The notes under the pieces: generated by a model
The model's input: the letters and a program-made list of their open reading frames with translations, nothing else
Databases searched by the model: none
Told to the model about the DNA's origin: nothing
Assembly (NCBI RefSeq): GCF_023016285.1
Contig: NZ_CP095413.1
Coordinates: forward strand, 2,108,001-2,172,000
Reading direction: 5' to 3'
DNA: 64,000 bases
From: Muricauda sp. SCSIO 64092
Lineage (GTDB): Bacteria; Bacteroidota; Bacteroidia; Flavobacteriales; Flavobacteriaceae
Shown here: positions 8,721 to 18,400 of the stretch, in pieces
Numbering within the stretch: the first letter of the stretch is position 1
How the letters are laid out: each line of letters starts with the position of its first letter
Translations under genes and position numbers: made by a program

Positions 8721-9218
8721 TTGAAACAGAAGTTACTTTTATTCACCTTACTGTCCCTGTTCCTCGGGAAATCTACATGGGCACGGGACAAATACGAAAT
8801 TCAGTTCACCTATGACACCGCCGGCAACCAGACCTTGAGGGACAGGGTGTGCATCAATTGTGGTAGCTCAAAACAGGAAGTGGACACTACCGCAGTCGTC
8901 GAAGTGGATTTGGCAAAGGACATTTCCCAAAATACATTCGGGGAAAAGGAAATCGAGGAAGGCCAGGTTATGGCCTACCCCAACCCGGTTTCCGGTGTCC
9001 TGAACGTGGAATGGGTAGGGACGGAGAAAAGGGTCCCCCACATCCTTCTTTTCTCGGGGGAGGGCAGGCAACTCTACCGACGGGATATCAGATCCAATCA
9101 GGGTAGTCTCGACCTGAACATGGGCAACTACCCAGTTGGGATGTTCATCCTGTACATCCAATATCCCAACAATCCTTCTTCATGTCCCATTTTTAGACAA
9201 CCTCGACACTTTTTTTAG
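8721..9218 (+). CDS. Short exported protein with T9SS type A sorting motif
   Basis: The 165 residues begin with a signal peptide (KQKLLLFTLLSLFLG), then YEIQFTYDTAGNQTLRDRVC, a short YD-like phrase seen at the front of Bacteroidota Rhs loci, a variable acidic linker, and a type IX secretion C-terminal domain (AYPNPVSGVLNVEW ... LDLNMGNYPVGMFILYI). The final residues (PNNPSSCPIFRQPRHFF) do not resemble the lysine-containing end normally found, so the last strand is probably lost by a frameshift or recombination. The start is TTG; no better ATG exists. Likely role: a surface-displayed accessory of the Rhs locus; this is inferred from position. Confidence 0.6.
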   Translation: MKQKLLLFTLLSLFLGKSTWARDKYEIQFTYDTAGNQTLRDRVCINCGSSKQEVDTTAVVEVDLAKDISQNTFGEKEIEEGQVMAYPNPVSGVLNVEWVGTEKRVPHILLFSGEGRQLYRRDIRSNQGSLDLNMGNYPVGMFILYIQYPNNPSSCPIFRQPRHFF

Positions 9219-9280
9219 GAGAATTTCTGTAAAGCATGAACCTTAAATGCAGAACAACATTTATATAAAAAACCAACTAT

Positions 9281-9445
9281 ATGAAAAAAACGCACAATGG
9301 CAATTACGGACATTCTTGCATAAGGACAAGTTGGGGCAAATTATACTTCCATGCTTAGCATGGAAATACTGGTCAAGGAGAATTGATTGCTGAATCTCCA
9401 AAGCAACAAGCAGAAATAGAATACCTAAAAACCAAGATCAAATGA
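9281..9445 (+). pseudogene. Small 54-codon gene with an in-frame amber codon
   Basis: From ATG 9281 the frame reads MKKTHNGNYGHSC ... KLYFHA, then TAG (9356-9358), then continues open as HGNTGQGELIAESPKQQAEI and YLKTKIK to a TGA that overlaps the next gene's ATG (ATGA, 9442-9445). The second part looks like the coiled-coil end of a fibre-type protein, and the ATGA overlap matches the other junctions of this operon. It is either a gene killed by one nonsense mutation or a remnant fused by deletion. Either part alone is too short to identify. Confidence 0.4.
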
Positions 9446-10478
9446 AAAACATGATTGTCCTATTACTTGTAATGTGGGTATTTGAACTCAATGCCCAGAC
9501 AAGCATTTATATTAAAGGAACAGGAAGGAATCATAACGCTTCAAGAGTAGTGAAAATGGGAAGTAACTATTTGGTGAACGGTTCAGGAAGAGGACTTTGC
9601 CTTACCATAATCGATGCTTCAACACACCAGCATGTTTCATCCATAGCTTATGATACTTATGGTAACTCTTCTGCCTCAAATAATCTGGCCTCGGCATTGA
9701 ACAATCTGAAACGGTCACAAATAGGGATATTGACCTCGTATGACGCTTGGGAAAACAGCGTGACCAGTTCTTTACAGGATGCAGCACGAAGACTGGGACT
9801 ATACAAACTTGGTGGGGGCTGAGTTCAGGTTCTCGAAGGCCCTATGCAGCCATCTTTAGAGGGTCGGGAACATCGGTTGGGAACAGTATTCCCAACCATA
9901 TAGCGTATGAAGTGATGCAATCCAGGGATTCCAATGCTGAGAGAGCGGTCATTGCAACTTGGTTGATTGAAGATGCCTTTGTCGGGAACAACTTGAGCAA
10001 TGCACCTGTAAGCGGTGATGGAGAAGATGTCGGCGCCTCACTTTTGGTAAATCATGTTGGCAATGTAGGGATTGGCACTACTGCTCCCGACTCCAGACTC
10101 ACCGTAAAGGGCAACATCCATGCCGAGGAGGTAAAGGTAGATCTTTCCGTTCCTGGGCCGGATTACGTGTTCAAGGAAGGTTATGCGCTGAGGAGTTTAG
10201 AGGAGGTACAAAACTATATCAAAGAAAATGGGCATTTGCCCAATATCCCTTCCGCCAAGGAGATGGAAGCGAATGGTATCCAATTAGGTGGGATGAATAT
10301 GAAGCTATTGGAAAAGGTTGAGGAGTTGACACTTTACACTTTGGAGCAGGAAAGAAAAATTTTGAAGCAAGAAAGGAAACTCCAACAAAAAGATATCAGA
10401 ATCAGGGAAATCGAGGAAAAGTACACTTTACAGGAAAAACGCCTTCAAAAAATCGAGAAACTATTAAAGAGTAAATAG
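9442..10478 (+). pseudogene. ILEI/FAM3-like domain fibre protein, interrupted by a frameshift
   Basis: Two overlapping frames make one protein. Frame 1 (from 9442) has a signal peptide (MKNMIVLLLVMWVF ... NAQ) and the first part of an interleukin-like EMT inducer (ILEI/FAM3) fold: SGRGLCLTIIDAS, AYDTYG, QIGILTSYDAWEN and LQDAARRLG. It hits TGA at 9820-9822 just after a run of five G (9814-9818). One more G continues the fold (SGSRRPYAAIFRGSG, then NSIPNHIAYEVMQSRD), followed by GNVGIGTTAPDSRL, GHLPNIPSAKEMEANGI and a long coiled coil ending at 10478. The gene is therefore off as read, or switched by slippage. It overlaps its upstream neighbour by ATGA and abuts the next ATG directly. Confidence 0.7.
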
Positions 10479-11603
10479 ATGAAAAAAGTTCTAATGTTAA
10501 TTGCCTTATTCACCATCATTTTTAGCCATGGACAAGTCCACGAAACCCCCAACGGCGGTGTGGGGATAGGCACTTCTGCCCCAAGTTCCAAACTCGATAT
10601 TGAACAGAACCTTAATGGTTCTACCTTTGTTGAAATCACCAATACCAGCACGGGCAACTCCGCAAGAAGGGGCATCACTGCTGGTAACGGAACACCTGGT
10701 CATTCTGCCTTTATCCTTTCCACCTCTGCAAATTACAATACTGTTCCTACATGGGTCAATTCAGGGGTTGTGGGTACGGATAGTCAATTATTGAACGGCT
10801 TGGTACTAAGAACAGCGTCAGGTAAGATTCGTTTCCAACCCAATGGGACCAGCGACAAGATCGTTTTTACGGAGAATGGCAGTATAGGGATCGGTACCAA
10901 TAATCCCAGTGCCACCCTGGAGATCAACAAAAATTTTAACGGTTCTGCGGCCACTTATATTTTGAATCAAAGTGATTCCCCTAAATCAAGGGCCATTCTT
11001 CTTGTTGGGGAAAAGCCCTTTGGTGGTAACTATGGCTATCTGGCGCACTTTAATGCGAATTATGAGGGAAATTGGGGAGACTATACCTATGGAAATTCGA
11101 CCTGGTTGTCCGCTGGTGATGTCAATGGATTGAATATCATAGCTGGCAACTCCCAGGGGAAAATTGTTTTTGGTACAGGTCCAAGTGAGAAAATGCGGTT
11201 GACCGCAAATGGTAATTTGGGTATCGGCACCACCAATCCAGGTTCCTACAAATTGGCGGTAAACGGTAATATACACGCAAAGGAGGTCAAAGTGGACTTG
11301 ACCGGTTGGCCTGATTACGTCTTTAAGGAAGGTTATGATCTTCCCACACTTTCAGCAGTGGAACAGCATATCCAGGAAAAAGGGCATTTGATTAATATTC
11401 CCTCGGCTGCCGAGGTTGAAGAAAACGGCATCCTATTGGGGGAGATGAACAAGCTGTTGTTGGAGAAGATCGAGGAGTTAACGCTTTATGTTCTTGATTT
11501 GGAAAAGGAGAATAAGAAGCTAAAAAAAGAAATCTCCCAAATGCAAAACTTAGAAAAACGACTGCGAAAAGTGGAGGTTTCAATTGAAAAAATCAACTTA
11601 TGA
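10479..11603 (+). CDS. Exported fibre-like protein with 'HLPNIPSA' C-terminal module
   Basis: A 374-residue protein starting immediately after the previous stop. It has a signal peptide (MKKVLMLIALFTIIFSHGQ), three GIGT-x-x-P-S/G repeats (VGIGTSAPSSKLDI, IGIGTNNPSATLEI, LGIGTTNPGSYKLAV) typical of trimeric phage-tail-fibre-like shafts, then NGNIHAKEVKV, GHLINIPSAAEVEENGI, LGEMNKLLLEKIEELTLYV and a C-terminal coiled coil. No intramolecular chaperone (S74) motif was seen. The likely role is an extracellular or surface adhesive fibre associated with the Rhs proteins; that role is inference. It ends in an ATGA overlap with the next gene. Confidence 0.75.
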   Translation: MKKVLMLIALFTIIFSHGQVHETPNGGVGIGTSAPSSKLDIEQNLNGSTFVEITNTSTGNSARRGITAGNGTPGHSAFILSTSANYNTVPTWVNSGVVGTDSQLLNGLVLRTASGKIRFQPNGTSDKIVFTENGSIGIGTNNPSATLEINKNFNGSAATYILNQSDSPKSRAILLVGEKPFGGNYGYLAHFNANYEGNWGDYTYGNSTWLSAGDVNGLNIIAGNSQGKIVFGTGPSEKMRLTANGNLGIGTTNPGSYKLAVNGNIHAKEVKVDLTGWPDYVFKEGYDLPTLSAVEQHIQEKGHLINIPSAAEVEENGILLGEMNKLLLEKIEELTLYVLDLEKENKKLKKEISQMQNLEKRLRKVEVSIEKINL

Positions 11604-12670
11604 AGAAGACAAGATTAGTGATAGCATTGTCCGTAATTGTGGCAATTTCTGTTAAGGCCCAAAATCCAACCATATACACAGCAGAAAAAACGGATAACAC
11701 GCCCGCTTCACTCAACTTGAAAAATCCCGTTGGATTCTGGCATTTGAGCGGTCCAAGGTCTTATGAAAACAACAACAATTTTTCCGTTTTCTGGAATAAC
11801 GGAACCTATTATAGATATATGACCATACTGGATAATGGCAATGTGGGCATAGGTACGACTACGCCTAGAACCAAATTGCAAGTGTTGGGTCCTTCAGAAA
11901 CCCAGTCAAGTTTTATTAGTGTCTTTGGAAACCTTTCTTCCAGTGATTTGATCACTTCAAATACCTACAGGTCTTTTTCCGGTTCTACCTACACGGACGG
12001 AAACCCCACATTTATTAGTAGGTATTTTTCTTATCGGTCCACTCACGGCGGGTACCTAAACTATGATAATCGAGGATATGGGTTTTATAGTCAAGGCGGT
12101 TACCCTAGAATGTTTATGGAAGTCGTATCGGGAAATCATGGAGGCCTAAATGGCCTTCCATCTGATTCGCCAATAAAATCTGGGTATCTCTACCAACAGA
12201 TAAAGGGCCCATCTGGAGATGGAGTAAGTGCGCCAGTTAAAGCAACCAATAGCAATTCCCAATGGCTTTGGGGAGTAAATAGTAGCGGAAACATTGTTGT
12301 TGCGGGAAAAGTAGAATCCCGTGAGGTCAAAGTTACGGTCAACGCTGGAGCTGACTATGTATTTCATAAGAACTACGAATTAAAATCCTTGGAAGAAGTC
12401 CAAGACCATATCAAAGAACACGGGCATTTGCCCAATATCCCCTCAGCCAGGGAAATGGAGGCCAACGGTATAGATCTGGGCAAAATGGACATGAAGCTTT
12501 TGGAGAAGATTGAGGAGTTGACTCTATATACTTTGGAACAGGAAAAAGAAATTCAAAAACTAAAGGCTCAAAATTCCAAAATAGAACTATTGGAGAAAGA
12601 AAATAAAAAGATGGTCGAGTTAGGAAACCGTCTCCACAAAATAGAACAACTTTTAAGCCAAGAACGATGA
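11600..12670 (+). CDS. Exported fibre-like protein, second full copy
   Basis: A 356-residue paralogue of the neighbouring gene with its own signal peptide (KTRLVIALSVIVAISVKAQ) and only one clear shaft repeat (VGIGTTTPRTKLQV). Its central part (GSTYTDGNPTFISRYFSYRS) differs from the other copies, while the C-terminus is conserved (GHLPNIPSAREMEANGI, DLGKMDMKLLEKIEELTLYT, coiled coil). This pattern, variable centre and constant ends, suggests different binding specificities on a common stalk. It overlaps both neighbours by 4 bp (ATGA), so translation is probably coupled. Confidence 0.75.
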   Translation: MKKTRLVIALSVIVAISVKAQNPTIYTAEKTDNTPASLNLKNPVGFWHLSGPRSYENNNNFSVFWNNGTYYRYMTILDNGNVGIGTTTPRTKLQVLGPSETQSSFISVFGNLSSSDLITSNTYRSFSGSTYTDGNPTFISRYFSYRSTHGGYLNYDNRGYGFYSQGGYPRMFMEVVSGNHGGLNGLPSDSPIKSGYLYQQIKGPSGDGVSAPVKATNSNSQWLWGVNSSGNIVVAGKVESREVKVTVNAGADYVFHKNYELKSLEEVQDHIKEHGHLPNIPSAREMEANGIDLGKMDMKLLEKIEELTLYTLEQEKEIQKLKAQNSKIELLEKENKKMVELGNRLHKIEQLLSQER

Positions 12671-13719
12671 ACAGACTAAAAATATTAATGGGAATAGCTT
12701 TTCTGTCATTTTTAACCACAAACGCCCAAGTTACAAATACATTTCCAGATAATGGAAATGTGGGCATCGGTACTACATCACCAGATTCCAAGCTGACAGT
12801 CAAAGGTAATGTCAATATCGGGGGTGATGGCAATTACCGTTTAAAAGTACGACATATAGATGGTAAGAGTCACCTAAATGCAAATTTGGCAGATTTACAT
12901 TTGAATTGGAACAACGGCAAAAGAGTCTTAGTTGGTTGGGGTTCCACAAACCCATCCTCCGATTTACTGGTTAGTGGTAGACTAGGGATTGGTACTATTT
13001 CCCCTTCCCACCATATTGATGTTGTAAACGAGCATCAGCCAACAGAATCTTTTCTCAGGTTCAGGGTGAAGGATGCACTGTCCGATTACTTTACTGTTTA
13101 TAATGCGACGGGTGCATCAGGTCAATTCATACCAGTTTTAAAGGGGCATCATGTAACAGACAACAGGTCGTCATTGTACGTCATGGGCTCAACTATGGAT
13201 TCCAATGACAACGGAAGTACCGCATTGGTCGCCTTTGATGCAAGAAGGTTGAATGGACCAATTCAAACTAGGCCATTATTTGTCTGGACCAGCTATACTA
13301 CAAAGATGATGACCATGCTTGCCAATGGCAATTTGGGTATAGGTACAACCAATCCAGGTTCATACAAACTTGCCGTTAAGGGCAAAATACGTGCAGAAGA
13401 AATTAAGGTCGAGACCGGCTGGGCCGATTATGTATTTGAAGAGGAGTATGACCTACCCACTTTAGAGGAAGTGGAGCGGCATATCAAAGAAACAGGCCAC
13501 CTCATCAACATCCCATCCGCAAGGGAGGTGGAGGAAAAAGGTATCCAACTAGGGGAGATGAACAAGCTGTTGTTGGAGAAGATTGAAGAGTTGACACTAT
13601 ATACCCTACAACAGCAAAAAGAAATAAAGACCCAAAAAGAAAAAAACAAAAGCCTGGAAGCCCGCCTGCAAAAGCTGGAAAAATTATGGGTCATGGTAAA
13701 TGAAAACAACAACAAATGA
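12667..13719 (+). CDS. Exported fibre-like protein, third full copy
   Basis: The 350-residue product has a signal peptide (KILMGIAFLSFLTTNAQ), shaft repeats NVGIGTTSPDSKLTV, LGIGTISPSHHIDV and LGIGTTNPGSYKLAV, a copy-specific middle part (VTDNRSSLYVMGSTMDSN), and the shared end: GHLINIPSAREVEEKGI, LGEMNKLLLEKIEELTLYT, lysine-rich coiled coil. The repeated GNLGIGTTNPGSYKLAV segment is nearly the same as in the 10479 gene, so intragenic recombination between copies is possible. The start overlaps the previous stop; the stop lies within the upstream-most possible start of the OmpH-like gene. Confidence 0.75.
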   Translation: MNRLKILMGIAFLSFLTTNAQVTNTFPDNGNVGIGTTSPDSKLTVKGNVNIGGDGNYRLKVRHIDGKSHLNANLADLHLNWNNGKRVLVGWGSTNPSSDLLVSGRLGIGTISPSHHIDVVNEHQPTESFLRFRVKDALSDYFTVYNATGASGQFIPVLKGHHVTDNRSSLYVMGSTMDSNDNGSTALVAFDARRLNGPIQTRPLFVWTSYTTKMMTMLANGNLGIGTTNPGSYKLAVKGKIRAEEIKVETGWADYVFEEEYDLPTLEEVERHIKETGHLINIPSAREVEEKGIQLGEMNKLLLEKIEELTLYTLQQQKEIKTQKEKNKSLEARLQKLEKLWVMVNENNNK

Positions 13720-13720
13720 T

Positions 13721-14278
13721 ATGCCCAAAACACCAATGGATCTTATGAACAAACTCACACTCCCTATCGCTATTCTGGCATTATTGGCCAGCGCAGCCAC
13801 ATTTTTTTATTCCCAACCCAACGAGCAGTTGGTGTATGTGGACATTAACAAATTGGTGGAAGGCTATGCGCGTACCAAGGTAGAAAGGGCGGCTTTTGAG
13901 AAAAAGGCCGGTACGCTCAAGGCCAATGTGGACAGTCTGGTGGTCAATTGGCAGGACGAATTAAAAACGTACGAAAAAGAGCGTTCCTCCATGTCAAAAA
14001 AAGAATTGGAACTAAAACAGGAGTTGTTGCAAAACAAACAGCAGCAAATCAACAATTACCAGCAGGCCATTCAAAAACAGATACAGGAAGAAGACCAAAA
14101 AATGACACAGACCGTCATTAACGATATCAATGACTATGTCAGGGATTACGGAAAGAAAAAGGGCTATCGCATCATTTTTGGGGCAGGTGGCAGCGGAAAC
14201 ATCATGTATGCCGAAGATACCTCGGATCTGACCCAGACCGTTTTGGATGGACTCAACGCTCAATACCAGGGAAAATAA
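13721..14278 (+). CDS. OmpH/Skp-like periplasmic chaperone
   Basis: A 185-residue protein with an N-terminal membrane/signal segment (LTLPIAILALLASAATFF), then the OmpH signature strand (QLVYVDINKLVEGYARTKVE), a long helical hairpin rich in Lys/Glu/Gln (about residues 45-125), and a returning strand (GYRIIFGAGGSGNIMYAE) with the C-terminal AEDTSDLTQTVLDGLN. Skp-type trimers hold unfolded outer-membrane or exported proteins in the periplasm. Its place between fibre genes and Rhs genes suggests a dedicated chaperone for this locus; that is inference. Starts at 13700 and 13745 are also possible. Confidence 0.8.
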   Translation: MPKTPMDLMNKLTLPIAILALLASAATFFYSQPNEQLVYVDINKLVEGYARTKVERAAFEKKAGTLKANVDSLVVNWQDELKTYEKERSSMSKKELELKQELLQNKQQQINNYQQAIQKQIQEEDQKMTQTVINDINDYVRDYGKKKGYRIIFGAGGSGNIMYAEDTSDLTQTVLDGLNAQYQGK

Positions 14279-14889
14279 TGAAAAACTGCAATTGCAAGTA
14301 CCTGGTTTTGATGCTGTTGGGTATTCTGGCATCTTGCCATCAAAAACAGTTTGACTCGGAAAAAGAGTTCTGGGCATATGTAAAAAATCCCGAGAACGGT
14401 TATTACCACGAAAAAACAATGGGTCATGTAACGTATGCCTTGACCTATCGCCCTACCGATATTTTGGTCAAGCAAGCATTGGGAGATCAATACACCAAAC
14501 GGACCATTGACAGTCTCAGAAAAAAATATGGGGACTATTTCTATTTCAATTTAAGTATGAGTGCCCATGGCCAAGAACTGTTGAATACCCAGGTGGGTGA
14601 CAGAAATGCTTTTGGGGCCATGGTCAATCAACTGGCCTTTGGTATGGGACAAAAACTAAACCTTATCACCCAGGCACAGGATACGATACCTCTTTTGGAT
14701 TATATCTATCCAAGAATGTACGGTATGGGGCGAAGCACGGATATGTTATTGGTCTACAAGTTTGACCAAGAATATATGAGTCAAGAATACTTGAGATTGA
14801 CCATTGAAGACCTTGGTTTTGGTACCGGTGAGGTTGCACTAAAGATCGACACGGAAAAGATCAAGAATGAACCAAAACTAAAATTTTGA
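14278..14889 (+). CDS. Lipoprotein of unknown function in the Rhs operon
   Basis: A 203-residue protein with a lipobox-type signal (LVLMLLGILASCHQ; lipid-bearing Cys at residue 20). The mature part contains ENGYYHEKTMGHVTYALTYR and LVYKFDQEYMSQEY but matches no family I recognise. The ATG overlaps the chaperone's stop (TAATG), indicating translational coupling. A membrane-tethered partner of the fibre or Rhs proteins is a reasonable guess from position only. Confidence 0.65.
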   Translation: MKNCNCKYLVLMLLGILASCHQKQFDSEKEFWAYVKNPENGYYHEKTMGHVTYALTYRPTDILVKQALGDQYTKRTIDSLRKKYGDYFYFNLSMSAHGQELLNTQVGDRNAFGAMVNQLAFGMGQKLNLITQAQDTIPLLDYIYPRMYGMGRSTDMLLVYKFDQEYMSQEYLRLTIEDLGFGTGEVALKIDTEKIKNEPKLKF

Positions 14890-14891
14890 AA

Positions 14892-15497
14892 ATGAAGACA
14901 CCTATTATGGCCCTTTCGGTTTCCTTCCTTTTTATGGCGCTTTGCCTTGGACAAAAAACAAGGGCCGAGCTCCTGTTCAAGGACGGGGCACAATTGAAAG
15001 GCCTGGCAGAACTATCTCCATCAAAGACCATAAGGTTCAAGGAACACCCCATGGCAAAAAGACAGTGGTACACTTTTAATGAAGTAGACACACTGAAACT
15101 ATATTATGATATTGAGCCTACCATTTATGTCAACTTACAGGTAAAGAATAAAATCCTACCAAAGTTCTTGGAAATAGCACAAAAGGGAAAAAAAGTGGTG
15201 GCATACCACGAAACCTCGATTGGTTATATGGTACCTGCTGCCTTTCCCAATGGTGGTTTTGACGGTGTGACCAATACAGGGAGGTTTTATAAGGTGGGTA
15301 GTTCTTATTTAAGAAAGACAAATGAAAAAGAAGCCATTCATTTGGGTTCAAATCAGCTGTTCACAAAAAACTTTAAAAAGGCGGCCTCAAACTTTTTTGC
15401 CGACTGCCCGGAACTGGTCAACAAAATCCTTGACAAGGAATTTAAAAGAAAACACTTAGAAGAAATCATAGCATTCTATAACAACCAATGCGAATAA
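14892..15497 (+). CDS. Exported protein of unknown function in the Rhs operon
   Basis: A 201-residue protein with a signal peptide (KTPIMALSVSFLFMALCLGQ) followed by AELLFKDGAQLKGLAELS, a short beta-rich segment, and a lysine-rich C-terminus ending in YNNQCE. ATG 14892 is chosen because it is 3 bp after the lipoprotein's stop; a TTG at 14886 is also open. No family was recognised. The gene overlaps the 5' end of the large Rhs gene by 10 bp if that gene starts at 15488. Confidence 0.6.
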   Translation: MKTPIMALSVSFLFMALCLGQKTRAELLFKDGAQLKGLAELSPSKTIRFKEHPMAKRQWYTFNEVDTLKLYYDIEPTIYVNLQVKNKILPKFLEIAQKGKKVVAYHETSIGYMVPAAFPNGGFDGVTNTGRFYKVGSSYLRKTNEKEAIHLGSNQLFTKNFKKAASNFFADCPELVNKILDKEFKRKHLEEIIAFYNNQCE

Positions 15498-18400
15498 ATC
15501 CCATACCCATGCAACAAATAAAAAAAACTAAACCAAAACACCGGATAATAGCGGTGTTCCTAACACTGAACTTTTTGGCAACGCTTTTGCCAGCCAATCT
15601 ACTTTTTGCCAATACCAGTGGGCCTAAAGCCCCTGAAGCGTCCAGTTTTGAACCTGTGGATGCCACGGATATGGTAAATCTGGTCACAGGGGATTTTAGC
15701 TATGTGCTACCACTGCTTAATGTACCATCTCCTGAGGGAGGCTACCCCTTGGCCTTGTCCTACCATGCTGGAATAGGCTTAGATCAGGAAGCTTCTTGGG
15801 TGGGTCTGGGGTGGAACCTGAATCCAGGGGCAATTAACCGAAGCGTTTCCGGGGTTCCAGATGACTGGTATACTACTAAGAAGTATACCATGATGTACAA
15901 TAATCTTGGAGTTTCAAAAAGTATATCGCTAGGTATTTCTACTTACGGCCAAGGACTTAGTTTTGCTACCTCTCTGAACTACAGCTCATTTAAAGCAACT
16001 GGAGGTGAATTTACCCACAATTTTGGAATAAGTGCCTCAGTAGGTTTATTTGATGCAAATACTTCAAAGGATAAAGGATTTTCTCCATCCATTGGGGGAT
16101 ATTTAGGAAGTAATGGGGTAGGCTTAAGCTCAGGCATAAGCTTCTTGGAAGATATTTCTTATCGAGCAAACATAGGTTTGTTTCAAAGTTTTAAAGGTGA
16201 TGGCTTTAGTGCCAATTCCTATGTTGGCACATCAGGATTGGGAATTAGAACGGACTTAAGTTCTAAGCGTAATCTTTCATCATCAATACTACTTGGTAAT
16301 TCAACTATCTCTTCTTCTAGTAATCTCACTACTTCCATACATTCTGATGCTTCAGGTTTTGCATTTAAATTCCCGCTTCCACCTCTTGGAATTCCTGCCA
16401 CATTGGACTTTTCTTTTTACAAAAAAAATTATTGGGCTTTTGATGCAAGCTATTCCACTCATAATGGGGTATTGTATGCTGGTAAAATGGACGAATTGTT
16501 TAATAGTGTAATTGACTATTCCCTTACGGGAAACGATTCCTATGAACTCTCATATGAGTCCAATTCCGGTCAACAGGTAAGTCAAACCAATTTTTCATAT
16601 TTATCATATGACAAATATGATGTCAACGCTCAAGGTATTGGAGGCACTATTTCTCCTAAAATTCTAGAAGAAGGAACACTGTTAATGCCCCGCAATACCT
16701 TTAGAACAAAAACAAGTTCAAGCGGTAGATATCACACTCCAAGTGGTGCTGCTTGGTATTTAAAACCCAGTCAAACCGTTAGAAACTTTTCCAAAAGTGT
16801 AGACCAAGGGAATTTACATTTCTATTTTGATAATGAATATTCTTCATATCTAAAAATACAATCGGGAGATTGGTGGGCTCCATCCAGCACAACCGATTAT
16901 TCGGATGTTACTGAGTTTTTTACAATTGGAAAAACCTTTGAAGACGAAAGCACAATAAATGGATTGACTTACGATTCGTATAAAGAAGACAATGGGAGGT
17001 TAAGAAAAGGCCGATTTATAGAAACCTTTACAAATTTAGAGATAAAAGATTCTCCGCATGCCATAATTAAACCTATTGCCACAGGTTTTAATAGAAATGC
17101 TTCATGGATTCCTGAAAAGGGAATAGGAGCCTTTCGCATTACAGCACTTGATGGAAAGACCTACCATTATTCTTTACCTGTTTATCAAAAAGAACAGTTC
17201 AGTAGAGCATCCAACGTTGAAGATAATAGTGAAGAGAAATTTATAGAACAACAACAGTTTGCACCATATGCAACCCATTGGTTGTTAACTGCCGTTACGG
17301 GACAGGACTATGTGGACAATAATGGAAATGGTCAAGTGGACGAAAATGATTATGGTTATTGGGTAGCTTTCGAATATGGGAAGTGGAGTGATGGTTTCGC
17401 TTGGAAAACCCCATTTGAAGGTTATGAATCCAATGGAGTTACCAATTCGTATTCCTGGGGAGTCAAGGAAATCTTTTATTTGGATAAAGTAAAGACCAGG
17501 ACCCATACCGCACTATTTATAAAAGAAATCAGGGATGATAGTAAGAGTTATTATACTAACGCAAGCCCTTCTACAAATCATTACCATATACCTTTTGAGC
17601 GTGGCGTCATAGTTGGAGATGATGGTAATTATTATTTCCAAGGCCCCCATTTGGACATTACCTACGGAGGAATAAATGGAACAAACTTTTGGAATTATTG
17701 GTCAGAATCTGATTATTGGACCTACACGGAATTAGCGCAACAAAATTCGCTGAGGCTTCAAAAAATAATCCTGTTAAAAAACGAAGATGCAAATGGTATA
17801 ACAAAAAATAGTGCGAGTGACCCAAACCCTTTATTTGCTGGGAGATTGTTTTCAGAGGCTGAAATTGAAATTTTAGGGTTAACAGGAAGGATCACTTCCA
17901 AAAGGGAATATATTTCAGATGACCATACATGGTACGGGCAGTTCTACGGTAATATTTTGAACACTAGTGATATTCAACCTTCCTTGATTTCAAATACAAT
18001 TAAGACCATCTATTTCAATTATGATGAAACGTATCCCTTGGCCAGGGAATCTTCAGGAAGTAAAGGAAAACTTACATTAAACTCCGTCAGATTTATTGGA
18101 AAACAGGGAGTGCAGGTCATACCACCCTATACTTTTGATTACCATTCCAAAACTACCCCTTACATAAAAGATGATATGGACAACTGGGGATATTTCAAAG
18201 ATTATGCTATGAATTGGAGTTTGAACAAGATTATTACTCCATTGGGCAGTACCATAGATGTTGAATACGAGAATGATAGGTATTCAAATGAGTATGCAAA
18301 ACCAACTACTTTTTTTGACAGTGGTTTACAGTTCAAATTTACTGGTACTCCCAGTGGTCCAAAAACGCTGTTGTTTAGGAATAACCCAGAAATAGATGAA

